In this document: piece after piece, positions 53,336 through 61,204 of the stretch
Layout: every line of letters begins with the position of its first letter
Position numbering within the stretch: the first letter of the stretch is position 1
Source: Anaerolineae bacterium
GTDB lineage: Bacteria > Chloroflexota > Anaerolineae > Aggregatilineales > Phototrophicaceae
DNA length: 64,000 nt
Direction of reading: 5' to 3'
NCBI GenBank assembly: GCA_022824465.1
Contig: JAJDZV010000009.1
Coordinates: 186,001-250,000, forward strand
The notes under the pieces: generated by a model
Databases searched by the model: none
Seen by the model: only the letters and a program-made list of their open reading frames with translations
What the model was told of the DNA's origin: nothing
Translations under genes and position numbers: made by a program

Positions 53336-53346
53336 TATACTATAGT
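53336..53346. promoter_or_regulatory. Overlapping divergent -10 elements between coaX and the GNAT-like gene
   Basis: CTATACTATAG (53335-53345) is an 11-nt odd palindrome. It reads TATACT on the plus strand (53336-53341) and TATAGT on the minus strand (53345-53340), so it could serve both flanking genes. No clear -35 was seen on either side. Confidence 0.4.
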
Positions 53347-53392
53347 AGATTTTGACCAATAACGACGCAACCGGGCAAGCGGGACGGCCGCC

Positions 53393-54328
53393 ATGCAAGC
53401 GCGCCAGGCGACAATCGACGACACGCAGAAGATCGTACGTCTGCACACCGCGCGCGTGCCGATTTGGCAGCGTCTCAACGCCCAGAGCCAGGTCGAGAAC
53501 CTGCCTTACGACCGCTTGACGATCTACGAACGCTGGCTACACGGCGGCGCCTGGATGTCATTGGAAACCGGCGCCATCTGGCTCAGCCATCTCCTCAGCG
53601 GCGCCGGCTTCGCCTACGTCGTCGCCGACCATGATCGCATCCTCGCCTACGCCGAAGCCTTCATCAACCGCGAGCTGACGCCGATGGGCACGCACCTGCA
53701 TGTGGCGAATTGGCTGGTCGCCGAAGAATCCGGCGACGATGCGCGTCTCACGCTCGCCGACGCTATTCTGGCCGACGCGCGCGGTCCGGCGCGGCTCTCG
53801 GTCGACTATCCCGCCTATGACCAGGAACAAGCGACCGCCTTCCGCAAGTACTTCGGCGTCAGCGAAACCTTCCGGCTCACGCGCTACGCCTTGAACGCCC
53901 ATATCGGCCAAAGCTTCTACAAAAGCCAGGACTACGACAAGGTCGACGCCAGCATCATCGACGGCTGGGCGCTGGCCGTGGGCCGCCTCTCCAGCCCCCG
54001 CGCCCTGTGGGAGACCGAATGGATTGAACATTGGCGCGGCATCCCCCAGATCATCGAACGCCAAAAACACCGGCACTACGTCAACGCCTCGGGCCACGAA
54101 GCCATCGTCTGTTTCCACCAACAGCTCTACAATGAGCGCAACGCCGATGTTTACTGCTGGTCCCCGCGTAACCTAAGCACGCAGCTTCTCGTCGCTATTC
54201 GCGACATGGGGCATCGTCTCGGCTTCCGCGCCTTGACCCTGGCTTTGCCCGACTTTTCCGCCAAGCTCTTGCCCGCCGATACCGCCGCCGATCCTAACGA
54301 GCAGATAATCGCCACCGTCAACGTCTGA
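53393..54328 (+). CDS. Putative GNAT-like protein of unknown function
   Basis: A 311-residue protein. The opening MQARQATIDDTQKIVRLHTARVP is typical of a GNAT N-terminal strand-helix. A central segment with GFAYVVADHDRILAYAEAFINRE and THLHVANWLVAEE fits strands 3-5, but the acetyl-CoA P-loop is not clear. The C-terminal half is not recognised and may be a second degenerate GNAT fold (STQLLVAIRDMGHRLGFRALTLALP). Enzyme activity is uncertain. Confidence 0.65.
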   Translation: MQARQATIDDTQKIVRLHTARVPIWQRLNAQSQVENLPYDRLTIYERWLHGGAWMSLETGAIWLSHLLSGAGFAYVVADHDRILAYAEAFINRELTPMGTHLHVANWLVAEESGDDARLTLADAILADARGPARLSVDYPAYDQEQATAFRKYFGVSETFRLTRYALNAHIGQSFYKSQDYDKVDASIIDGWALAVGRLSSPRALWETEWIEHWRGIPQIIERQKHRHYVNASGHEAIVCFHQQLYNERNADVYCWSPRNLSTQLLVAIRDMGHRLGFRALTLALPDFSAKLLPADTAADPNEQIIATVNV

Positions 54329-54436
54329 TCCATTGCCTCGCCTTGCAGGGTCACGGCGCTCGCGCGTCCAGCCCTATGCCCGCGCCGCGCTTCGGGCTAT
54401 CATCGCGCCCGTCAACCACGCAATCGGACATACAAC

Positions 54437-55858
54437 ATGCAATCGAAACTAGAAATCGCCGACTGGCTCGATGAGCATCAGACGCGCTTCACCGCAATGT
54501 CAGATGAGATCTGGGACAATCCCGAACTGCAATTCGTCGAATTCAAAGCCTCCAAGCTGCAAGCTGATTTCCTCGAGGCCGAAGGCTTTCATATCACTTG
54601 GGACCTCGGCGGATGCAGCACCGCTTTCGTCGCCGAGTGGGGCGCCGGCAAACCCGTCATCGCCTTCGCAGGCGAGTACGACGCCTTGCCCGGCTTGTCG
54701 CAGAAAAACCAAAACCTGCCCGAGCCGATAAGCGCCGGCGAAGCGGGCCACGGCTGCGGCCACAATCTGCTTGGCACTGGCTGTTTGGCGGCGGCAGTTG
54801 TCTTCAAAGTTTGGCTGGAGCGCAGCGGAAACGAAGGCACAGTCCGCTACTACGGCTGCCCGGCCGAAGAAGGCGGCAGCGGCAAAGTCTTCATGAGCCG
54901 CGCCGGCGCCTTTGATGATCTGGACGCCACCTTCAACTGGCACCCCTGGTATACCAACTCCGCTATGAAAGGAAGCCTGCTCAGCGTCAACCGCTACTAC
55001 TTCCGCTTCAAGGGCAAATCCGCCCACGCAGCCGCCGATCCCTATTCCGGGCGCTCCGCCCTCGATGCCCTGGAACTGATGAACATCGGCGTCAACTACC
55101 TGCGCGAGCACGTCACCGATGATGTGCGCCTGCACTACATCATCCTCAATGGCGGGTTGGCGCCCAATGTCGTGCCCGATTTCGCCGAGAGCTACTACTA
55201 CGTCCGCGCCTATGACCCGCAGAACCTGGAAGACGTCAGCCAGCGCGTCATCCGCATTGCCAAAGGCGCGGCTATGATGACCGACACCGCGGTCGATACC
55301 GTCTACAAATCCGGCTCGACTCGCGTCCTTTCCAACGAAACACTCGCCGATTTGCAATACGACATCATGCGCCAGCTTGGCGGCATCGACTTCAGCGCCG
55401 AAGAACAAGCCTATGCGGCGGAGATAAACCGGCGCTTTGGCGATGCCAACATCAAAACCCTCGTCGATCGTTATGGCGTCGCGCCCAATGTCGCCGAGCA
55501 GCCGCTAATCGGCGATGTCTTCCCCAGCGTCGACAAAGATCACGTCTCGCCGGGCTCGTCCGATATGGGCGATATGAGTTGGCGCGCGCCGTGCAGCATG
55601 CTGCATACCGCTGCGTGGGCCAGCCGGGCGGCGGCGCACTCCTGGGGCGTCGTCGCCACCGGGCGCACATCCATCGGACACAAGGGCATGATGTATGCCG
55701 CTAAGGTCATGGCGCTCTCTGCAGCCGAGTTGGTAGTTTCGCCCGATATTCTCGAAAAGGCGCAAACCGAGTTCCGCGCGGCGATAGAGCGAACGCCCTA
55801 CATCTGCCCGATTCCGGATGATGTCGGCCCGCCGCAGCATGCCCATCCCTTGCGCTAA
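54437..55858 (+). CDS. M20-family metal-dependent amidohydrolase (AbgB-like)
   Basis: A 473-residue zinc peptidase-type enzyme. AFAGEYDALPGLSQK (E80, D82), GEAGHGCGHNLLGTG (H105, H109) and the catalytic PAEEGGSGK (142-150) are the M20D signatures. A lid domain follows (FRFKGKSAHAAADPYSGRSALDALELMNIGVNYLREH). The closest named relatives by motif are p-aminobenzoyl-glutamate hydrolase subunit B and indole-acetamide/amino acid amidohydrolases. The substrate cannot be decided. A 108-nt gap precedes it with no clear promoter. Confidence 0.9.
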   Translation: MQSKLEIADWLDEHQTRFTAMSDEIWDNPELQFVEFKASKLQADFLEAEGFHITWDLGGCSTAFVAEWGAGKPVIAFAGEYDALPGLSQKNQNLPEPISAGEAGHGCGHNLLGTGCLAAAVVFKVWLERSGNEGTVRYYGCPAEEGGSGKVFMSRAGAFDDLDATFNWHPWYTNSAMKGSLLSVNRYYFRFKGKSAHAAADPYSGRSALDALELMNIGVNYLREHVTDDVRLHYIILNGGLAPNVVPDFAESYYYVRAYDPQNLEDVSQRVIRIAKGAAMMTDTAVDTVYKSGSTRVLSNETLADLQYDIMRQLGGIDFSAEEQAYAAEINRRFGDANIKTLVDRYGVAPNVAEQPLIGDVFPSVDKDHVSPGSSDMGDMSWRAPCSMLHTAAWASRAAAHSWGVVATGRTSIGHKGMMYAAKVMALSAAELVVSPDILEKAQTEFRAAIERTPYICPIPDDVGPPQHAHPLR

Positions 55859-55876
55859 CACACGGAGGCGTATCCG

Positions 55877-56611
55877 ATGCGCATCCTGTTCTGGAATATC
55901 AAGCACGGCGGGGGCAGTCGCGCTGGCAGAATAGTCGAGCAGATTCTGGAGTGGAATCCGGACATCGTCGCTCTGGCCGAGTTCCGCGGTACACAACCTA
56001 GCAGATCAATCGCCAAGAGCTTGTATGACGAGGGCTACATACATCAACTGTCGACTGTCAATCCCGACGAGCCGACGTGGAATGCCCTGTGTCTCGCGAG
56101 TCGATATGAGTTGACGCAAGTCTCCGTCGAAGGCGCTCCTGAACCCGACCTTTATTGGCTACTAGCCCAAATAGAGTCAATATCTCACATTCACATCGGC
56201 GTCGTTCACGCGCCGTGGAGCATCTACCTTGGCAGGCTCGAATACTATGAGGCGCTTCTGAATGTCGCCCAGAATTGGCAATTGGGTCCCGGCGTCATCA
56301 TTGGCGATTTGAACTCTGGTATCAATGGTATTGATGAAGAGACTGAAAACTCACTTGAGTACAATCACAGCGTCATGAAACCCCTAGACGTTGCTGGCTG
56401 GCGCGATCCTTTCCGCGTCTTGCATCCGGATGTCTGCGCTCCAACTTGGTTTTCGCCATACGGAAATGGCTATCGGCTTGATCAGACGTTCGTCAACGAC
56501 GAATTAGGCCAGCGCGTTACAGTGTGTGATTATGATTGGGGACCGAGCGGCGAGGGCGGTAATCTCAGCGACCACGCGGCGATCCTGCTCGATTTTGAGC
56601 TGCAAGATTAG
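55877..56611 (+). CDS. Endonuclease/exonuclease/phosphatase (EEP) family protein
   Basis: A 244-residue metal-dependent phosphodiesterase-fold protein. MRILFWNIKHGGG supplies the Asn, ALAEFRG the metal-binding Glu (35), GVIIGDLNSG the Asp/Asn pair, YRLDQTFVN the late Asp and LSDHAAILLDF the catalytic Asp-His. These residues cover the EEP active site. Possible substrates include abasic DNA, RNA or phospholipid. GGAGG lies 10 nt before the ATG. Base composition is lower in GC than the upstream hydrolase. Confidence 0.86.
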   Translation: MRILFWNIKHGGGSRAGRIVEQILEWNPDIVALAEFRGTQPSRSIAKSLYDEGYIHQLSTVNPDEPTWNALCLASRYELTQVSVEGAPEPDLYWLLAQIESISHIHIGVVHAPWSIYLGRLEYYEALLNVAQNWQLGPGVIIGDLNSGINGIDEETENSLEYNHSVMKPLDVAGWRDPFRVLHPDVCAPTWFSPYGNGYRLDQTFVNDELGQRVTVCDYDWGPSGEGGNLSDHAAILLDFELQD

Positions 56612-56615
56612 AGAG

Positions 56616-57269
56616 CTACGGCTCCACCAAACGCTCATCATAACCCAGCGCGACCAGCTGTTCAAACGCCTCCCAAGCCTCGGCCGGGATATCCTGCTGC
56701 GCTTGAAAGCCGTTCTCGCCATAGACCTTGACCCGCTGGAAATCGCCTACGATGTGCTGGATAACCGCCTCGCGCGGCAAGTCGCCATTGAGATACTCGG
56801 CGCATGAGAGCGGCGGCGACGTCACCACGTAATCCCCCTCGCCCCACTGCTTGAGCGCGGTCGCCCACACGCGCCGCTCCATGTAGGGTTTCTGCACCAA
56901 GATCAATGAGCGAAAGTCCATGCCCAGCGAATCAATTAGCTGGCGGCTGTAGCGCAGATTCTCGCCGGTATTGGTCGAGCGCTTCTCGATCAAGATACGG
57001 TCTTCCGGCGCCCCTTTCTCCATTGCCAAACGCGCGAAGACCTCCGCCTCGGTCCTATCCCAGCAGACATTTAGCGCGGCGTTCCGCTGCACGACGCCGC
57101 CGGAGAAAAGCAGATAAGGCGCGTAACCCGCCTGATGCAATTCGATAGCGTATTCGGCGACGCGAATGTCGTGGCTGCATAGCACAAGAATGCAGTCGGC
57201 CGGCCCTAGCTCTTGACCGACCAGCATGTAGTCCCAGAGCGCTTGAACATGTTCGTCAACACTGGACAT
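56616..57269 (-). CDS. YdcF-family (DUF218) protein
   Basis: A 217-residue soluble DUF218 protein: ADCILVLCSHDIRVAEYAIELHQAGYAPYLLFSGG, TEAEVFARLAMEKGAPEDRILIEKRSTNTGENLRYSR and LILVQKPYMERRVWATALKQWG. The TGEN block matches YdcF, which binds SAM in vitro in E. coli. Its role is unknown. Unlike the copy at 27450-28097 it has no membrane helix. Its start lies 14 nt inside the 3' end of the Uma2 gene. Confidence 0.85.
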   Translation of the reverse strand: MSSVDEHVQALWDYMLVGQELGPADCILVLCSHDIRVAEYAIELHQAGYAPYLLFSGGVVQRNAALNVCWDRTEAEVFARLAMEKGAPEDRILIEKRSTNTGENLRYSRQLIDSLGMDFRSLILVQKPYMERRVWATALKQWGEGDYVVTSPPLSCAEYLNGDLPREAVIQHIVGDFQRVKVYGENGFQAQQDIPAEAWEAFEQLVALGYDERLVEP

Positions 57270-57885
57270 TGAGACTTCGACAATCGAACTGTGTAAGCGA
57301 TCTCCAACAGCTCAGATGTCGGCAAAAAATCTCGCTGACCGGAATCTCAAAGCCAGGCAAGATGGCTCCACCGGTGACCACGTCGTCCCCGGAAAGTGTG
57401 ACCGACCCTTTACTGGTATGTACGACAACGCAGCGCAGTTCTGGGTACACAATCCAGATTAGCGAAGTGCCAGCATTGAGCAGTTGCTGGATTTCCTTCT
57501 TGATGTCATCCGCAGTGTTGCTCGGTGAAGTAATCTCAACAGCCAAGTCAGGCAAGAGCTCTAGAGGCTTTGGCGGCAACAATTCCGGTGACCTTTCCGA
57601 AGAAATGAACGCGATATCTATGCCGCGCAGCGTATCCTTGCCTCCAGGATTTCGCTCCAAGATAAATGGCGCGTCACCGCCCAGGACCCGACCGAGTTTA
57701 TTCTCCTGCACAAAGACATTTATGGTCGTCGACAGTGAAATCAGTAGCGCCGCGTGTATCGGATTTGGCAAGGGCATTTCGACGATTTCTCCTTCAACGA
57801 GCTCGACGATGCGGTTTTCATATTCGGGGCGCTCGACGATTTCGAGAAACTCGTCCGCACTGATGATCTGTCGTTCAATAATCAT
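57256..57885 (-). CDS. Uma2-family (DUF820) putative endonuclease, intact copy
   Basis: A 209-residue protein. ISADEFLEIVERPEYENRIVELVEGEIVEMPLPNP opens the Uma2 fold. The PD-(D/E)xK-like core has RGIDIAFI (D90) and PDLAVEITSPS (D113, E117), then a helix and IWIVYPELRCVVVHT. ATG 57885 is chosen because the tandem relative at 58072-58642 aligns from its own ATG without gaps for 42 residues. The C-terminus is odd: after VSEIF an A6/T6 run (57324-57329) carries the frame into RHLSCWRSLTQF, whereas one base fewer would end at FADI. Uma2 genes multiply in cyanobacteria and Chloroflexota, and their role is unclear. Confidence 0.85.
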   Translation of the reverse strand: MIIERQIISADEFLEIVERPEYENRIVELVEGEIVEMPLPNPIHAALLISLSTTINVFVQENKLGRVLGGDAPFILERNPGGKDTLRGIDIAFISSERSPELLPPKPLELLPDLAVEITSPSNTADDIKKEIQQLLNAGTSLIWIVYPELRCVVVHTSKGSVTLSGDDVVTGGAILPGFEIPVSEIFCRHLSCWRSLTQFDCRSLNVQC

Positions 57886-57917
57886 AATGAGTTCCAGTCC
57901 TTCCACCTGTAAAGCGC

Positions 57918-57944
57918 TAGAGCAACCACATTGCACCCGGTTCT
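57918..57944. repeat. Duplicated 27-nt segment, copy A (remnant of a UDG gene 3' end)
   Basis: Matches 58675-58701 at 25 of 27 positions. On the minus strand it still reads PGAMWLL-stop, against PGTMRLL-stop at the true UDG terminus. It lies 33 nt from the Uma2 start, exactly as copy B does. Confidence 0.8.
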
Positions 57945-58071
57945 CCACATGGTCACTTGTCTGCCAATCGCTGGTAGACCATCCGTCATATACGCCAATA
58001 GCTTTCAGCAGCGAATCGACTGTGATGTAGAAAGTTGCGGACATCTGTACATTGCAGGCGGGAAACAACCG

Positions 58072-58642
58072 TTAACGCGGGAAAATATCGGAGACGGTTA
58101 CTGAAAAGCCAGGCAAGATATCTCCGCCTGAAAGCGTGTCATCCTCCTTTAGCGCTGTAACGCCGCTTGCTGTATGCACATCCACAATGCGCATTTCCGG
58201 ATATACAACCCAGATCATGCAGGCGCCAGCTTCAAGCAACTGGTGAATCTTCAAACGAAAATCCACTGTCTCGTTTCTGGGTGAAACAACCTCAACTGCC
58301 AGATCCGGCATTACTGTCATAGGTTGGCGAGGCAGAGGCTGTGGCGCCTTGGACTTGCTCAAAAACGACAAATCGAGACCTCGTACAGTGTCCTTGCCGT
58401 CACTATTTCGCTCTACTATGTACGGTGTATCGCCAACAGCAACTCGGCCCAGATCATTGTCATAAACGTGCATGGCAAGCCGTGCATGGCGATCGTGAGC
58501 GGATTTCCGCGTGTTACGGATTAGGCATCGACGTCTCAACGATTAGTCCTCTCACGAGTTCGACAGCGCGACCTTCATAGTCTGGCCGTTCAACGACTTC
58601 AATGAACTTATCCGCGCCGATATACTGGCCTTCCATAACCAT
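58072..58642 (-). pseudogene. Uma2-family gene, frameshifted tandem copy
   Basis: Reads from ATG 58642 as MVMEGQYIGADKFIEVVERP and on to SMPNP, then meets TAA at 58516-58514. After one extra base the frame continues through ARLAMHVYDNDLGRVAVGDTPY, GLDLSFLS, PDLAVEVVSPRN and IWVVYPEMRIVDVHT to ILPGFSVTVSDIFPR. From PNP to LGRV there are 64 nt where the intact copy has 63, so a single +1 shift explains the break. A sequencing error cannot be excluded. Otherwise this is a recent pseudogene next to a working copy. Confidence 0.78.
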
Positions 58643-58673
58643 GGCTACGTCACTTCCTTTTGCCCAACCGGTG

Positions 58674-59306
58674 TTAGAGCAACCTCATTGTACCCGGTTC
58701 TTCTTTAGACACGAACTGCTTCAAAACCTGGAAGTCCTTCTCCAGCGTCGCCCGTTGGCTGGCGTTGTACAGCGCCGCCGCCGGATGATACTGCGGCACG
58801 ATCGACGCCTGTCCATAAGCGGTGCGAACCTTGATGATCTGCCCATGAAGCTGGCTAATCTTTTGATTGGCTTGGAAAGCGCCGAAGCGCCGCAAAATAA
58901 ACTCCATCGAGAAGCGCCCGAGCGTAGCGATGACTTTGGGCTGGATGATGCCGATCTGCCGCTCGAGAAAAGGCGCGTATAAGTCGATCTCGGTCTTCAA
59001 CGGATCGCGGTTGTTCGGCGGGCGATCCTTGACGATATTAGTCACATATACATCGTTGCGATCAAGGTCGATGGATTCCAGCAATTCGTCAAGCACGCGC
59101 CCCGACGCGCCGCAGAATGGGCGGCCTGTCTCCGCTTCATTCTTGCCCGGCGCTTCGCCAATGAACATAATGTCGGCATGATGGCTCCCCTGCCCGATCA
59201 CCGGATAGTAGCCGTTGCGCTGGCGGTATTCGTAAAGCGGAGACTGCTTGAGGTTAACCAACTCATCCCTAATGGCGCGCAGCTTCTCGGTCCGGTCAGT
59301 CGACAT
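58674..59306 (-). CDS. Family 4-like uracil-DNA glycosylase lacking Fe-S cysteines
   Basis: A 210-residue DNA repair glycosylase. Motif A GEAPGKNEAETGRPFCG (50-66), GRVLDELLESI, YVTNIVKDRPPNNRDP (88-102), ERQIGIIQPKVIATLGRFSM and the late QYHPAAALY motif place it in the family 4/5 UDG group. That group normally binds a 4Fe-4S cluster through CxxC near the N-terminus and two cysteines around the KCRPP region. Here the matching positions are L19, S22, D94 and Y110, and the only Cys is C65 in PFCG. ATG 59306 is preferred, and GTG 59348 adds a non-conserved stretch. Confidence 0.88.
   Translation of the reverse strand: MSTDRTEKLRAIRDELVNLKQSPLYEYRQRNGYYPVIGQGSHHADIMFIGEAPGKNEAETGRPFCGASGRVLDELLESIDLDRNDVYVTNIVKDRPPNNRDPLKTEIDLYAPFLERQIGIIQPKVIATLGRFSMEFILRRFGAFQANQKISQLHGQIIKVRTAYGQASIVPQYHPAAALYNASQRATLEKDFQVLKQFVSKEEPGTMRLL
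58675..58701. repeat. Duplicated 27-nt segment, copy B (UDG gene 3' end)
   Basis: The last codons and stop of the UDG gene, nearly identical to 57918-57944. It marks one edge of the ancestral duplication unit (UDG tail plus Uma2). Confidence 0.8.
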
Positions 59307-59369
59307 GCCTGTCCCGCTTTCTCCCGTCAACGCTTCAAAGTGTAACACAGCCCATCGGCGGCGGCGAAG

Positions 59370-60068
59370 CTACTGGTCAGCCTGTTCAGAAGGCAGATAA
59401 GCGAATGCCTTGCGCAGCAGGCGGCGCAGCGAGTCGTCGATTGCTTCGCCCATGTCGAGGGCATCGGCGCAGCTGAGCCAGCGGAACCGCGCTGACTCGC
59501 CTTGCGCTGGCGCGAGCGCGTCCGGCTGACGCGTCATCAGGACATAGCGAAAGTCGAGGTGCAGATGCTCCGGTCTGTCGATGCTTTGCGGGATCGTGTG
59601 TATATCGTAGTCGATCGGAACCGGCGCGGCGCTCGACGGGAAGTGAATCAGGTCGGGCAAGCCGGTCTCCTCGCGCGCTTCCCGCAGCGCGACTCGGGCG
59701 AAGTCAGTCTCGTATTCGGCATGACCGCCCACCTGCAGCCAGCGTCCCAGGCGCTTGTGATAGTGTAGCAGCGTTCGCCGGGAGCGCGGCTCAATGACGG
59801 CGGCGGACGCGGTGATGTGCCCGACCTCGCAATTCATGCTGAAAATATTCGGATGCGCCGCGACCAGCGTCTTGATGCGCTGCACGTCAAGGGCTTCCTT
59901 CTCATCGGCGGGCGCATGAGCCGCCAATTGCGCCAGGACCTTCGTCCGCGCTTCACTGAACTGATAACCATAGAGATCGAGCAGGTGTTGGCGCAGCGTC
60001 TCCAGCTTTTGCGCCGGCGATTTGTCCTCCCAGAGCGGCAGGCGTGCGTGAACTGGCATGCGAGTCAA
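59370..60068 (-). CDS. Nudix hydrolase
   Basis: A 232-residue protein. Residues about 1-80 are a helical N-terminal part (LETLRQHLLDLYGYQ...). The Nudix domain follows with HITASAAVI, WLQVGGHAEYETD and the catalytic ALREAREETGL. The first Glu of the classical Nudix box is Thr, a known variant among the LQ(L/V)GGH group. LHLDFRYVL and FRWLSCADAL close the domain. The start overlaps the RNase D stop by ATGA, so the pair is coupled. Substrate is unknown. Confidence 0.9.
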   Translation of the reverse strand: MTRMPVHARLPLWEDKSPAQKLETLRQHLLDLYGYQFSEARTKVLAQLAAHAPADEKEALDVQRIKTLVAAHPNIFSMNCEVGHITASAAVIEPRSRRTLLHYHKRLGRWLQVGGHAEYETDFARVALREAREETGLPDLIHFPSSAAPVPIDYDIHTIPQSIDRPEHLHLDFRYVLMTRQPDALAPAQGESARFRWLSCADALDMGEAIDDSLRRLLRKAFAYLPSEQADQ

Positions 60069-61204
60069 CCACCGCCATTGACGACCGAGACGAGCGCTTC
60101 GCCGTAAGTCCGCCGGCGCCAGGGTCCCAAGCCGCGGATGCCGCCCAACTCAGCCAGCGAGCGTGGATTGCGGCGAGCAATCGCCCAGAGCGCGTCCCGG
60201 CTGATGATGACATCCGATTCGACGCCGCGCGCGACAGCGGTCCGCTTGCGCCAGCTGTGCAACGCGCTGTAGCGATCCACTATCGGCTGCGGGATCGGCT
60301 CTTGCGGCGGTGGTCTGCGCGTCACCCGGCTGGCCAGCCCGTGCTTCACCGCTTGGATAAACTCGTCGCCGCTCTGGCGGAGGAGCCAGGCGGGCAAGCC
60401 GCGGATAGCGCGCAACTGCTTCAGCGACCTCGGCTGCAACTTGGCGATTTGCAGCAAGGTGGATTTGCCGATGAGCCGCTGCGGCGGCTGATCAACCGAC
60501 TGCGCCAGTTCATCGCGCAAGATGCAAAGCTCGCGCAGGACGGCGATTTGCCGCCTGTCGAGAGCATTGGGGCGGAAAAGACCCCAAAAGCCATCGGGGT
60601 CGAAGTCCTCCGACTTCAGTTCAAAGCGCGCCACATCATCGAAATACTCATAGGCTTCATCGAGGCGGTCGGCGGCGTCCAGTTCAGCGCGCAAGGCATC
60701 GTAAAGGCGCAGCAGATAATGCGTGTCCATCTGGGCGTAGCGACGATAACTGGCCGGCAGCGGGCGTCGCGCCCAATCGGCCTTCTGATGCTTCTTGCCG
60801 TGGCGGATGCCGAGCAAGTCTTCCAGCATGTTGCCCAAGCCGATGCGCCGGTAGCCGAGGACGCGGGCGGCCGCCATCGTGTCGAATACGCCATCCACAT
60901 CAAAATCAAAGTCGCGCTTGAGGCAGATCAGGTCGTATTCGGCGGCGTGGAAGATCTTCTCGATGGCGGGGTCGGAGAAGACCGAGGCGAGCGGACTGAG
61001 ATCAGCCAGGGCAAGCGGATCGATGAGCAGATCTTCCTCCGGCGTCGAGATCTGGATGAGGCATGTGGTTCCGCGATAAGCGTGCAGGCTGTTGGACTCG
61101 GTGTCGCAGGCGATGCGCGGCTGCGCGCTCAGGCGCTGGACGGCGGCGGCGAGGGCGCGGCTGTCGTCGATGGTCTTGGCGGCGGCGAGCATGGGACGAG
61201 TCAA
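60065..61204 (-). CDS. Ribonuclease D-like 3'-5' exonuclease with HRDC domain
   Basis: A 379-residue exonuclease of the DEDDy type. IACDTESNSLHAY gives D34 and E36, HAAEYDLICLKRDF gives D91, and YAQMDTHYLL gives Y156 and D160. The C-terminal half holds helical HRDC-type repeats (RQIAVLRELCILRDELAQSVDQPPQRLI and AIARRNPRSLAELGGIRGLGPWRR). RNase D trims tRNA and other stable RNA 3' ends. The start overlaps the corA stop by 4 nt, forming a corA-rnd-nudix unit. Confidence 0.93.
   Translation of the reverse strand: MTRPMLAAAKTIDDSRALAAAVQRLSAQPRIACDTESNSLHAYRGTTCLIQISTPEEDLLIDPLALADLSPLASVFSDPAIEKIFHAAEYDLICLKRDFDFDVDGVFDTMAAARVLGYRRIGLGNMLEDLLGIRHGKKHQKADWARRPLPASYRRYAQMDTHYLLRLYDALRAELDAADRLDEAYEYFDDVARFELKSEDFDPDGFWGLFRPNALDRRQIAVLRELCILRDELAQSVDQPPQRLIGKSTLLQIAKLQPRSLKQLRAIRGLPAWLLRQSGDEFIQAVKHGLASRVTRRPPPQEPIPQPIVDRYSALHSWRKRTAVARGVESDVIISRDALWAIARRNPRSLAELGGIRGLGPWRRRTYGEALVSVVNGGG

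Noticed and set aside
57886..58068. N-terminal extension of the intact Uma2 gene
   Set aside because: The sister copy aligns from ATG 57885 onward, and the extension runs through the duplicated UDG tail, so it is not coding for Uma2.
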